Below are positions 38,386 to 50,347 of a DNA stretch of 64,000 bases, piece after piece. The position numbers were made by a program, and so were the translations under genes. Position 1 is the stretch's first letter, and every line of letters begins with the position of its first letter. The stretch spans positions 8,448,001-8,512,000 of the forward strand of contig NC_133526.1 of NCBI RefSeq assembly GCF_048544455.1, written 5' to 3'. The notes below the pieces were generated by a model. The model had not been told where the DNA came from, searched no databases, and worked only from the letters and a program-made list of their open reading frames with translations. The stretch is from Silene latifolia. Taxonomy: Eukaryota; Streptophyta; Magnoliopsida; Caryophyllales; Caryophyllaceae.

Positions 38386-39715
38386 TGTAACACCCCCTCA
38401 TACCAAGGTACCTTACCAGGACTACCCCAGCATGAAAGGTTGTTACCATCTCGGTTGCCCGAGGTTAGTATATATCAAAAGCAACAGTCCAAACACATTT
38501 ATTAATGTACGGTAAATATAAAAGTTACATAGTCTCCAAAATCTAATAAACGAATTATCCAAATGGCAACAACTACCAAAACAATAACTAAGGCTCGTGA
38601 TGGTGTCATCTAATCCAGCGTGGTGACTCTCCCCTGACTGCCCCAAGTTCAATAAATGTATCACCTGTCACAATCTGCTCACCATCCCCGAATGGATCAC
38701 CGCAGGTTTTACAAAACAACAACACGGGGTCAGTACTACTCAATCAATATAAGGCAACAAACATTACCACAAGCTGATCATCAATCTCACACAGTAACCG
38801 ACTACACACCGAAGTGTGTAGCCCTGCCAGATTACCCATCGCAACAGGTAATCCTCGCCGCCAGTGGGTGACCGCAGCCCATCCCCACCTAGTCCAGTTC
38901 ATCAACGAGCGACTAACAATCCCTGTCCCTTAATGTGCACATCCCCTCCCGTGACGGGTTCCACGGAGGGCGAACTAGGGTGTGAAGCCACTCCCGCAAG
39001 TGACTCCACCGCAATCACACACTGCATCACAGCTGTCACAACATCACAACTGTCACAACATAACCACCCCAACACCAACACCGTCACCACAACACCCATC
39101 CTCCCATGATCAGCAGATAACAACAATTATACACAGTACAATCACAACATCTCAAATTAATTAAACAAATCGAGTAGGAAACCCTACCTTAGCAATCAAC
39201 AAAAGTACGGAAACCGAACAATCAGAAAGGCTCCTCTATGAAGTCTTATCCTATACAATAACCATATAACACAATCACACATTGCACAATTCCCCCTATT
39301 CCCCAAATTCCATATATACAGTAACCCTAAAATAACATAAATGACATGGGGAATGAAACTTACCAACAGTAGGATGAGAGATTACGCGCAAGGATTACGA
39401 CAATTGCACACACAAAGAGATTAGAGAATGATTAGGGAGTGATTAGAGAGATCGTAAAATGATTAGGGTTGAAATGACGTTTTAGAAACTGACTTTGAAT
39501 ATAAAACAACCCCAAACACTCCCGCATCAAACCGCTGAAATATTACTCGCCAGACCGGATACTCGGTCGAGTATAAGGCATACTCGGCCGAGTATCCTCT
39601 ACTCGGTCGAGTATTCATCATACTCGGCCGAGTATTCCTCGGCAGAACCCAAACAAACTACACCCTTGACACTACTCGGTCGAGTACTTAGCTTATAAAA
39701 ATCCGTAGTATTACA
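38386..39715. mobile_element. Solo LTR (1330 bp) inside the LINE
   Basis: The ends are TGTAACACCCCCTC ... GTAGTATTACA, i.e. TG...CA, with inverted TGTAA termini. A perfect 5 bp duplication CATCC flanks it (38381-38385, 39716-39720). No internal retroelement sequence remains, so it is a fossil left by LTR-LTR recombination. Orientation is unresolved because both ends begin TGTAA. The right end holds a cluster of TACTCGGTCGAGTA-type palindromes (39555-39690). It is younger than the LINE it split. Confidence 0.9.
39555..39690. repeat. Cluster of ACTCGGYCGAGT palindromes in the solo LTR
   Basis: At least five copies of the palindrome ACTCGGTCGAGT or ACTCGGCCGAGT in about 135 bp, spaced roughly 20 bp apart, next to the right terminus of the LTR. 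Confidence 0.9.
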
Positions 39716-40751
39716 CATCCCTCCCATACCCTTAGGTTGACACAACTTCCTCCACGATACCCAATTAATACCCCTTTTCCCCTCCTCATACCCCCACCAG
39801 AACCGCGACATCATACTACGGAGTTTCTCACAAAAATTGACGGGAATTTTAAAAATACTCATAACATAGGTAGGGAGTGAATTAGCCACAGCCTTTAAAA
39901 GAACCCCATTACCAGCCCTAGACAAGATTTTCCCACTCCAACCTTCCAATCTTTTGCTCAGTTTGTCACGTAAAATATTGGCGAGCACTTTCTTGGACCG
40001 CCCCACCACCGTAGGCAGCCCCAAATATCGCTCCTGCTCCTCAACCTCAATAATACCCAACCGTGTCGCCAGGTTGCTCCTCTTCGTTTTTGGCACACCC
40101 TTACTAAAGGAGACGGTAGTCTTATCTAGATTTACCAGCTGCCCAGAAGTATGTTCATATCGCGCAAAATATTACTCACAGCATCAGTTTCCTCCTCCGT
40201 GGCTTTAGTAAAGAAAATACTATGATCACCGAAGAGTAAGTGAGAGATTTCTGGTGCCCCAGTCGAGACCCTAACCCCGTGGAGCACTTCATCCGCAATA
40301 GCCCTATGCAACAAATCAGATAAGACCTCCGCACAAAGAATAAACAAATAGGGGGAAAGAAAATCACCTTGACGTAAGCCTCTAGTTGGCCGGAAAGCAC
40401 GGGAAGAATTCCCATTTATCAGCACAGAAAACGAGACCGTGGTCACGCAGCCTATAACGCGGTCTATCCAATTCTTGTCGAAACCCATAACCCGCAGAAC
40501 CCGATAAAGAAAACGCCATTCAACTCTGTCGTACGCTTTTGCCATGTCCAACTTAATCGGCATATGGCCCTCAATTTGTCTCGAGCTCTTCAAGGCATGA
40601 AAAACTTCAAAAGCGATAATTACATTATCCGAGATGGCTCTCCCCGGGGTAAATGCCCCTTGATTCTCAGAGACAATATCCCCCAAAAACTGCTTTAGAC
40701 GGTTTGCAAGAACCTTCGAGACCAGCTTATACACCACATTGTTATTGAGAA

Positions 40752-41291
40752 CGGAAAATTCACGTGGTACCCTCGAACTTTTCCATTTTGTACATGGTAC
40801 CCAACGTTTTAAGTTTGTTTACATTACACCCTTCATGTTTGATCTTTATGCACAATATACCCTTTTTATCGCTGTAAAACAACTCAATTGCGCATAACTC
40901 CTAGACCGGAATTCAGAATCGACAAATTTTTTTTCCTAAATGATTATCTCGTCATAATCTACGATTTGTGGAAAAAAAAATTGTCGACTGACAACTTACA
41001 GGGTTTTTTTAACGAAAATCTCAATTCAACCGTATCTTCGATCTTAAATTTTCGAATGACCGCTTTCTTTTTATCAATTTATAGATCTCGAAGAGGTAAT
41101 CAACTTGAAAAAAAAATTAGTCAATTCCGATTTCTGGTCTATAATTTATGACCAATTGAAAATTTTAAAAACGATAAAAAGGGCATGTTGTGCTTGAAAA
41201 TCAAATTCCAAGGATATTATGTACACAAACTTAAAAAGTTGGGTACCACGTGAAAAATGTCAAAGTTTGAGGGTACCACGTGAATTTTCCG
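40752..41291. mobile_element. Mutator-like MITE with CGGAAAATTCACGTGGTACC ends
   Basis: The ends CGGAAAATTCACGTGGTACC and GGTACCACGTGAATTTTCCG are perfectly inverted. The TIR continues about 70 bp (including a second GGTACC and aacttttt/aagttt words). 540 bp, no protein. No exact 9 bp duplication is seen, so Mutator-like is inferred from TIR length. A fragment of the same family is at 37300-37361. Confidence 0.65.
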
Positions 41292-41372
41292 TTAAGAATC
41301 CTTAATTATATTCATTGATCCTTCAATCTTTTGAATTCACTAACATAAGAGTTCTATTTCTATGTATTTAGG

Positions 41373-41507
41373 TTCTTTGGCGGTGCAGCCACCGGCACGG
41401 GAAATATATTCAAGACATTTTTTATAGCCTCGGCGGAGATACAACGGGGTCAAACGAATGGAGAATTATCCAATCACTCTACTCTAATTGTCAGTTCTCA
41501 AGATTGA
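41373..41507 (+). pseudogene. Exon-like fragment of an unrecognised gene
   Basis: An ATTTAG acceptor-like site precedes 44 open codons, FFGGAATGTGNIFKTFFIAS followed by AEIQRGQTNGELSNHSTLIV, ending in TGA. Composition and an in-frame stop look like a terminal exon rather than random AT-rich DNA, but no partner exon is seen nearby and I do not recognise the family. It could be a transduplicated or relic gene piece. Confidence 0.3.
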
Positions 41508-42600
41508 AAGATATCGCAATTCTCTTTATTTTACAACACTCAAAGACCACTCAAATTCATGATTATAATTTATGAAACAAATTTGATATTACCGGAATAC
41601 TTGTATAGTTGTTGAATAGGATGATTTGAAGTTGGGGTTAGGATTTTAGATATAGTTGATTAGGAATCTTAGTCTTTTCTGTCTATAATTTTAAAATGTC
41701 TTTATTTGTGTTGAAATACAATCCATACATCTTTGGAAAAAAATTATTAACCAATACGTATATTGTCATAATATATCATCAAAATATATTTATTTTTATG
41801 TATATTGCCACAATTTACTAAACTTTTGCCACAATTTATTTTTATTTTGTCACGAATATTGCTACGTTTGTTAGTGTTTTGCAGCGATTATTGTTTTCTA
41901 TTTTTTTTTCCTTTTTTTATTATTAAGCTCCTCCGTTTCAGTCATTTTCTACTTTTTATTGTTATTTCATTAAAAAAAATCTCTTAATTTCTCTTAACTG
42001 TTGTAACAATTAATCAAATGAAAACAATTTAAATTATATGGGTATATAATAGATAAAACAATAATCATTCTACATTATAGATTCAAAGTTAAAAGATATG
42101 ATACTCATTAGTAGCTAGAGCGGGCCCTGCCGCGGAATACCATTACAGCCGAAATAGAAGCAATGAGTATAAGCTTTCAAGGGACTCTCCCAGAACCAGA
42201 AGAGGTTTGGAGCCAACTGTTGATCAAATAAAAGAGATGACAAGACTATTTAAGAAACATGCATATAGGCTTCAAATAAGTATTTTCATCTTATTCTACA
42301 GAATTTGTTGGTTTTCCACCAAGATTCATACTATTTGATTATTTATTCCTCCTTTATTATTTTGTATAAACTACTCAGCAATATCAATATCAATGTTCGG
42401 AAGCGACAACTAGATTTTGTAGGCAACTGGAGAAGCTTTTTACACCAAATCGTGGTCATTTTTTCGGGGAAGAAAATTATAAAATTAACAATAACATTAA
42501 TTATAATAAAAACTTGAAACTAGAACAATAAAATGAGAAAAGGGAAGAAAATTATACCATAAGAAAGGAGAGAAATGGAATTGCATGGATTTAAAGGATG
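41508..42600. other. AT-rich spacer before the LTR-element nest
   Basis: No gene. A lone Stowaway-like end (gctcctccgtttcagtcatttt) is at 41929-41950. 42115-42245 is less AT-rich (gcgggccctgccgcgg...ccagaaccagaagagg) and might be a gene scrap, unrecognised. Confidence 0.4.
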
Positions 42601-42725
42601 GTTACAAAAGATTAAATCTTGAAATAATTTAATAACTAAATTAATTAACCCATAATATAAATTAAAGAGGAATAATATGAGAGTATTTTTGTCCTAAATT
42701 ATCTACTCTAATGTGTGATCTTCTT

Positions 42726-43637
42726 TTAGGAATGAGAGGAGACCAAGGGTTAGAGGAAGCTCCTCTACCTCCCACATCAACACATTAAGAAGGGAACATG
42801 ATGAAATAGTGGATCTCACAAGACTTGACGATTTCTCAAATGTCGAATTCATCAACGATGTGCAAAGACTAATCTTCCACCGGTTTCTAAGTAAGAACAT
42901 TTTTCCCACTAAGTTTTTATGTCATGATACTTTGAGGAAACTTGGGATTTATCACCAAGTGGAAGCTCTCTTTGAAGTGTTTGGTCTTTCTACCCTTTTC
43001 CACATGTATGAGCAAACTTATAGATCCCTTGTGCTTGAGTTTTTGAGCTTTTTGAAGATTACAACCTTGAACAAAACAATATGCATAGAGTTTAGGTTGG
43101 AGAATGTTCCAAGAATGATGACCCTTGTAGAATTCGCAAATATGCTTGGACTCGATGTTTCGCCTACCCGGACATCGAAGCCAAAGAAATATAGTGTTGA
43201 ACCTTTGTGGAGGGCCATGATCGGCCGGGATTTCATTCACAACAAGGAATGTCTCGCTTTTCATATTTAAAATCCAATCTTGAGAGTCACTTACCGGTTC
43301 CTCTCGGGCACTCTCTTTGCTCGCCGAGATCCGGCAATCGTGAATCAACTTGACCTTGTGTTCATGGAATCCTACCTCAATATTCAAGGAAGGAATGCGT
43401 ACCACTTCAATGCACCTCTTGTGCTACTCGAGAAATGGGCAAAGTTTAGGAATGGTGATGATGACGGGATGAAACACATTGTAAATGGAGGGCTCATTAC
43501 TAGGCTTGCGAAGCATTTCAATCCGAGGTTCAATGAGAATAATGAGTATGCTCCTCTTTCGGGAAACACGAGGATAAATGAAGACCTTTTTCTCATTCAT
43601 CATCATTGGATAACCCTTGAGGGGGTTGATAAGTGGA
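42726..43637 (+). pseudogene. Athila env-like region, first part
   Basis: Recognised from residues such as DFSNVEFINDVQRLIFHRFL, FLCHDTLRKLGIYHQVEALF and MTLVEFANMLGLDV, typical of the Arabidopsis retrotransposon ORF-1 (Athila) family. In Athila elements this ORF lies between pol and the 3' LTR, as here. Broken; the remainder lies beyond the inserted solo LTR. Confidence 0.7.
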
Positions 43638-45307
43638 TGATAACAAGAGATTTGTCGTCTTATCCCTTTACCAAAACTATTTATAACCCAATTAAATGTA
43701 GTATTTAGTCGGGTCGAACACGAAGACGGCGGGGGTTTCTACTAGGTCCGACTTAGAGTCAAGTTTAATCAACAATGAAAGGAGGGGTTTTGGTTTTAAC
43801 TACTAGAGCAAATAAACAAACAATCTAGTGAAGATGAATTCAAATGATTAAAGGCTAGGGCTTTCGGGTTCATCTAAATGGTTTAAGGGCAAACATGATG
43901 ATTTAAGGGGTTTATGGTAAGAGTTTATCCTAAGATGCAAAATCAATGTCTTGATTATCCTAAAGGTGACAACTAACTCTCATTAAGTATCACACTTCTC
44001 TTAAACATACAACAAGACCACCACAAACTTTCATTCAATGGGGGAATTAAGCAATAATGAAAAAAGGCATAAACTTTCACTCATGCAATTAATCAAACAC
44101 CTTGTGTGCATGAACAAAAAAGATAAACAATCCACCAAAGACCCAATTAATCATACAATCATGCCCATAAAAACCATATAGACTCCCCCTAAACCCTAGA
44201 AGGAAATTTACTCACTCATATTGGGGATAATTATGCTAACAAGAGGGGAAGAACAAATAACATAGAGAGAAAGCATGATGATTATTGTAGCAATTATAAG
44301 AGACAAGATAAGTGTAAACAAATGATTAACAAGCAAATAAGAGAGGAGATTATACTAAAAGACACAATCTTTAACACAAACAACTCAAAGATAGAATCTT
44401 TGGGTGGAAATAACAAGTATGAACTAAGAAAAGATGAACAAAAGTGGAAACAACAACAATCAAACAACAAGGATGCAATTTTAACAAAATCAATTAAACA
44501 AACTAGAAGGAAAAGCAATATGTAAACTAATGAAAATAGGGAAAGAAACAATACCAACTCAATAGCAAAGATGAATTAGGATAGAATAATAAAGAAGGAG
44601 AAACTTTCAATCTTCTTACAACCCAAATTCTATTGCTAGCTTAATTCAAGAGCTTATCTAATTAGGGAATGATTAACAAAATGATTAATAAAGTTTTGAA
44701 CTTGGAAGGGGAAATATTCTGAGATCTAGGGTTGTGTGTCTAAAATGAATTAAGGAGGGGGTATTTATAGTTTACAATTATTTAGGTCGAAAATTACAAG
44801 GGAGTTCAAAATGCGGGGAAAGGGAGTCTGAGCCGGTCAACCGGCCGCCGGCTGACCACCGGCAGAAAACCCACTAGAAGTTTTGGGTACAAATTAAATC
44901 ATCAGGTGTGGCGAGCCGGTGGACCGGCCGCCGGCTATGGACCGGCTCCAGAGGGGGTTCTTCAGCCGGTTGACCGGCCGCCGCCTAGCCGGCTTGGACT
45001 CCTCCTTCAGCTCTTCAATCTTCAATACAAGTGTAATGGGACTCTCAGCCGGTGGACCGGCTGCCGGCCGACCGGCCGGGAGTCCTGCTTCTCTTCTCTT
45101 CGCCCTTATTCTCTATGCATGCCTTGAAAGTTCCATATCTAGCTCCCTTAGCCCTCTTCCTTATGCAAAGCCTGCAGTGAGGAACATATGGTTCATAGTA
45201 CGGAGCTAAAACTACAAAATGGGGCTAAAAGGGGTCGAAAACCGAGTATAACCGGGAAATAAGCAAAGAGAAAAAGGGTGAAATGGATACAAAATGAGAA
45301 CTCATCA
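43638..45307 (-). mobile_element. Solo LTR (1670 bp) inside the Athila env-like region
   Basis: Boundaries TGATAACAAG ... ACTCATCA with a perfect 5 bp duplication GTGGA (43633-43637, 45308-45312). On the minus strand it starts TGATGAGTTCTCATTTTG, resembling the LTR starts at 52255 and 56090, so orientation is taken as minus and the lineage as Athila-like. No internal domain. It contains a GC-rich palindrome cluster (44830-45085). Confidence 0.88.
44830..45085. repeat. GCCGGTTGACCGGC-type palindrome cluster
   Basis: Repeated words GCCGGTCAACCGGCCGCCGG, GCCGGTGGACCGGCCGCCGG, GCCGGTTGACCGGCCGCC and GCCGGTGGACCGGCTGCCGG, four or more units in 250 bp, GC-rich against an AT-rich LTR. Confidence 0.88.
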
Positions 45308-47910
45308 GTGGATCAAGTGGTTGACGAAAGGAAGTGATCCGATTTATCTACCAATGAACGGCCTACCACGAATTTACCCGAGAAGAAGACCTTTGTCTCC
45401 AATCCCATCCTACCTCATCCCTCCAAACCCAAACCAACCAAGACAAGCACCACCACCTCCAAATCCCCAACAACAACAACAAGAGCAACAATCTCAAGAT
45501 GAGAAGATCAAAGTGCCTCCCTACCCATTTCCTTATCAACCATACAATCATCCAAACCCCTTCATCCTTCCCCGTGATGACTTCGTCAAGGGAATTCTAC
45601 AAGATATGCACTACCGACAATATGAAGCTAACGTGGACAATTACTATGCACTCTATCCTCAATACCACGATATGATTCATAGGGGAAAGGTTAGTGAAGA
45701 GGGAGCATTTCCCTCTTGGGCACAAATGGACCTACTCTTCCCTAATTCGGAGAGGGCAAATGAAGGGCAAACGGGAGACAAGAGGAAGGGAGCAACAATT
45801 CTTGCGGAGGGGATACGGTGGAGCTTGAAAGTGAAGAGGACGAGTTCATGGACCCGAACATGAGTGATGCATCAAGGGAGATATGGGATAGTGATCTAGA
45901 GGGGGATGACGACGATCTCTAGAGGATCACTTCATGGCTAGATGGAGCGGGCATGAGGCACCCATCTAAGTTAAAGTGAAGTTTCCTCATCTCCTCTCTT
46001 TAATTTTTAAGTTTCATGGAAGAGTTTTTATGTTTTGTTAACTTGTACATCTTTATCTTGATCATGATTGATAGTCCTAGCAACATGGAGGACTAACACC
46101 TCGGCCCCATTGAGGTGTTCTTATCTTATTGTTCCCACTTTTTGAAAATCCAAAATGACAAATTTAGATTCATGCATTGCATAGTGTGTGCATGAACTAT
46201 ACCCAACCATAGGATATTAGAAATAATGTTTAACTCGGTTTGGGGAAGTAAATGCATACACAACGGGAGGTAATCTAAATTATCCTCTCCGTCATAAACA
46301 AAAAACCATGCATCATGTAGTGTAGATTAGTGTAGCTTGCATTTAGTATAGAATTCATGCATCATGCTTGCATGATTTCCCATTATTTTGGCCATTGAGG
46401 ACAATGCCCATATTAGTGTGGGGATGGGGAATTCTAGCTTAACTTTTATTCAAAAACCATAAAAATTAGTGTAGCTATGTATATATTGTGTAGCTATGTA
46501 TATATTGTGTTGTATATATTGTGTTTGTTCTATCCTTGTTCACATTGATCGACTACGCCACATCCGAGACACGAGGATATTGAAGACCGCATGGTATGAT
46601 CTTTCCAATCTCCTTTTTCCTCTTTATGTTAATGACTATGTGGCTTTATTTTGTTTGATGCGGTATAAACAATGTGAATTTAGGACTTGCATTTAGTTGA
46701 TATGACATATTAGTTGGTAGAATCATTTGCATTAGGATGTTTATATGTTAGTTGCATCATGGCATGTAGTTTGCATGTTAGAAAAATTTTGCGAAACCGT
46801 CTACTTGGAAAGCTTGACAAGTGTATATAGGCCCTAGTAGATACTTTTTCTTCTTAAGACTTTATTTGTTAGAATACTTGTAAAACACCCTAGGATGTGT
46901 CATGCTAATATCTTTTGACCCATGGATTAAGGCCTAGTCAAGAGTACCTTGTGGTGTGACAACTCCTTGGCTACCGTTTATTCCAAGGTGACCCTTGAAA
47001 CCATGCATACATCCATCATCCATGTTCTACCATACATTTTTGTCATCAAAGGGAATGGGCACAAAAAGAAATCAATTTGAGTTCAATGAAATGAAAAGTG
47101 AAAGTTTGCAATCAATTGAAAAGAGGAGCAAAAAAATAGAACTCATATGCTTCAAATATAAGGCACCCTCACTACATATGGGGTGACTTTGAAAATGTTC
47201 AAAAGAAAATGCAAAAAAAAAAAGTTGTCGAGTGTTGAAATTGCCATAAATCAAAAAGAAATGGCAAAGAAAGTGTTCTCAAATGTCAAATGCCACAAGA
47301 AATTGGGGGGAAAACAAAAACAAAGCAAACTCCCAAAGTGAAACTCAAATTCTATCAATCCCTTTATCCATCGTATCCATTTTTGTGCATGGTAGAGAGG
47401 GGACGACCCTTCTTCTTGTCTAGGCAAGAGGGGGAATTCCGCGATCCTCCAGTGTTTCTAACACCATAAGGAGTCTACTCTTGACAAAAGCATTTAACGA
47501 TTGAGGACAAAGGTACCCTATCTTGACACATTTTGGAGGTGATTTATTGGTATCCTTCTAGGCTTAGTAGTTTGAACAAATCGCATCTATGTAGGATTGT
47601 GTACCCCTGAATTGCTTCCCTTGTAGATAATTTCCGCCACTTAGATGAGGAAAGTGGCTATTCTTTTGTAGATGCATCCATTATTTGTTTTTGTGTGCTT
47701 AATGTTTGGATGTGTCGCCATTTTGGCAAGACCCACCTTGCCTTGCAAGAAGGCATCCTACCTCATGGTTGTCTTGTTGTGAGTTTAAGGGGCGGAGTGA
47801 GACCCGCTAATTGTCTCATATCGGCTATGTTATTAGGTTAGTTTAAATAATGGTCCTAGTTTTTGTCACCTCTTTACTCGGGACGAGCAAAGGTTCGGTT
47901 TGGGGATATT
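45308..47910 (+). other. Athila env-like remainder and 3' non-coding region
   Basis: 45308-45920 carries the rest of the env-like region, with a Pro/Gln-rich stretch (PPPPNPQQQQQEQQSQDE). From 45921 to the polypurine tract at 47897-47910 it is non-coding, with the lineage-typical ATTGAGGACAATGCCCATAT...GTGTGGGG near 46393-46430. Confidence 0.65.
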
Positions 47911-49981
47911 TGATGTGACCATAATTAGAGCACATTTAGTCCCCGAATTAGCCTCGTTCCCATGCTTTTTAGTGCATATTTGGGTCATTTATTGTCTTTA
48001 GTTCTTTGTTTTGCATATTCTTTGAGGTTTTGTGTCCTTGGTAGGAAAGGAGTGCAAACCTTGCATTTTCATGGCAAAATAAGACTAAATTGACCAAATT
48101 CAAATGACCAAGCATCAAGGAGAGACAAGATTAGAAGGCCTTTGTACATACTATAGTAGATGGGCAATGACGCGAAAGGATCCTTGCATTCCCGAGGAAA
48201 TCCCCAAGGATTTTATGAAGGAAAGGAAGAAAAGAAGAAAGAAGTGAAGCTGTCCAGCAATCCGTCCGGATTGTCTGGAATCCGCCCGTCCTCCACCTCC
48301 ACAATCCGGCCGTCTTCTCTCAAAGACGCCCGGGCAGCAAGCCCAGAAGACGCCCGGATTCCCTTGAAGACGCCCGGGCAGAGGTTGTTGAATCCGGCCG
48401 TCCCGTGCCTAAGACGCACGGATTCCAAGACAGCAAGATTTCGTTTCTTCAAGCTTCAATGAAAGATGGCCATCCTTCGAAAAATACCGGCGTTTCCCTG
48501 CTCAAATCCCAAAAGTGTAATTACTAGTTTAGTCCTTAGTTAACCCTAATGCATCCACCTAATCCCCACTATAAATACCCCATTAGTCTAATTAGAAGAG
48601 CATGTTCTTCTTATCAATTCTTAGAGTAGTTAATATCAATCAAATCTCTCTTTAGTTTTGTAATCAACAATTAATCAAGTTTTAATACAAATTTTATTTT
48701 CTTAATCTCTCTTTTGTTCATCCTTTGTTTTGGGTAATTGAAGATTATTTGGGTTATTATTGGGAGATTGACAACCTCTCAATCAAGCATCAAGTACCTC
48801 TTTTATTCTTGCTTTATTATTGGAATCATTAGTAGGTATAATCTTCTTAATCCCTTTTTAATTATTGCTAATTACTTTCATTTATTCATCATGTTTCACT
48901 TTGTTGGTATGATTGACAACCTTGCTAGCATGTTCAACATGATAATGAGTGAGTAGTTCCTTATCTAGGGTTAATGGGTAATTAGGGGAAACCAATATGG
49001 GGAATGATTCATGCTTAAATTAATATGCTTTCATAGTTTATTTGCTTGCTTGTTGTGATCTCAATTTATGCACATGTTATGCTTGATGAAATGCTAAGCC
49101 TATGAATCCTTGCATTTACCACCATCACCTATCTTTTCAATGAGACTTGTAAGACATAAACCAACTCGAGTCTCATTAGACCATCACTACTACAAATTTA
49201 GGCAACTACAACGCCCCTTTAACAACGATTATTCACGAAAATCACAATAGACGTTGTAGAATGTATGGCGCGAATTTTACTAAAATCAATTACAACGGGT
49301 ATAGTTATAAAAACCGTTGTTATTATTTTTAACAACGGGTCACACATGCGGAACCGTTGTTAATAATTTGGCGCAAAATTGGCGCAAAGTTAGTGAAAAG
49401 TAATCACAACGGTTACTTTTGAAACCCGTTGTTAAAACTTATTTAACAACGGGTGTTTTGTACAACCGTTGTTAAAACATATTTCACAACGGTTGTTGTT
49501 TAATAACCGTTGTCAATACCTTCCATACTATAAACCACACAAACAGAAGTCTGCTGCAGCCCACAAAACACAACCCTTAATACACAAACACAAACACAAA
49601 GAGACAAAACAAACACAAAACACATACACACTCTCTTTCTCTCTTTCTCTATTTCTCTCTTTCTCATCGTCGCTTTATCTTCTCGCCGTCATTGTGATTT
49701 CATCGTCTATTACGTTAGTATTTATCGACAAATCTCGCCACACTTTGTCATCGTCATTATTTTCTTTTTCTATTTATTTCTTTTGCATATATGTGTTTTT
49801 ATCGACCATTATGTTATTTGTTTAAGTATTGTTCGCATAATTAGTTACTAAAACAATGAAGAAGCAAGATGAAGAAGTAAGATAAACATAATTAATATAT
49901 ATATATATATTTATAAATACATAAATTAAAAAAAAAAATTACATATGTAAAAATGCAATTCTTATATTTTCATGGAGGATC

Positions 49982-50227
49982 TTATTGTGCTCTCATCGTA
50001 TCCATCCTCTCCTCCTTGGCTATTTGGAGGTTCCGTTCAGCGATTGCTATATCGTCATATAGCCGCAATCGCTGCTCCTCCGTCAAGCCATCTTCTTTGG
50101 CGTGCTTCAGTGCGGATCGAGCTTCCGCAAGGTAGCTTCTGAAACTTTCCTCAATATGGAGGAACCGGCGGATGAAGTTGTTGTTGTTCTCGATCATGGT
50201 AAGAGTCTTTAGGATGAAATCATTCAT
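49982..50227 (-). CDS. 81-aa charged helical protein carried by the CACTA element
   Basis: ATG at 50227, stop at 49984-49982. It starts MNDFILKTLTMIENNNNFIR, then a Glu/Arg/Lys-rich stretch (IEESFRSYLAEARSALKHAK, DGLTEEQRLRLYDDIAIAER) likely to be alpha-helical or coiled-coil. No signal peptide, no membrane segment, no family I recognise. GC content is visibly higher (up to CGCCGGTTCCTCC) than the surrounding element. A TATAAATA (50347-50340, minus) lies about 115 bp before the ATG with an A/C-rich leader. It could be a captured host gene piece, an element gene, or chance; the promoter-like context raises it above chance. Confidence 0.45.
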   Translation of the reverse strand: MNDFILKTLTMIENNNNFIRRFLHIEESFRSYLAEARSALKHAKEDGLTEEQRLRLYDDIAIAERNLQIAKEERMDTMRAQ

Positions 50228-50339
50228 TTTCTTAGAGTTTTTGAGTTTGATTTGAAAGATTAAGTAGAGTTTGTTTTAACAGTTAGAGTTTGGAGATGAA
50301 TATATGAGATAATGGAAATGTTAGTTGAGATATGCAATG

Positions 50340-50347
50340 TATTTATA
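50340..50347 (-). promoter_or_regulatory. TATA box before the CACTA-borne ORF
   Basis: TATAAATA on the minus strand, about 115 bp upstream of the ATG at 50227, with aacaaactctacttaatc-type leader between. Good position for a core promoter. Confidence 0.4.

Larger units (their letters stand above)
37382..40739 (-). mobile_element. Decayed L1-type LINE with RNase H, split by a solo LTR
   Basis: Same family as 13345-15852. The 5' end (right) starts in the RT fingers (YKLVSKVLANRLKQFLGD, ENQGAFTPGRAISDNV). The catalytic motif reads LLFGDHSIFF where FADDS is expected, so the RT is dead. The frame shifts near 40130, about 600 bp covering the zinc region and the start of RNase H are missing, and the RNase H end (HIAEAVAVLEGVKEA, ESDYLEVVEAL, NGVAHALAHPFP) is at 37377-37740. 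Poly-A (T-run at 37381-37392) is at the left. A 7 bp TGTTATT flanks it (37375-37381, 40740-40746). It is older than the solo LTR that interrupts it at 38386-39715. Confidence 0.88.

Noticed and set aside
38656-39164. Thr/Pro/His-rich protein in the 1330 bp solo LTR
   Set aside because: Low-complexity CA-rich sequence, overlapping frames on both strands and no homology; LTR DNA.
39555-39690. CRISPR-like array
   Set aside because: Regularly spaced palindromes, but plant nuclear context, LTR location and variable spacers of no constant length.
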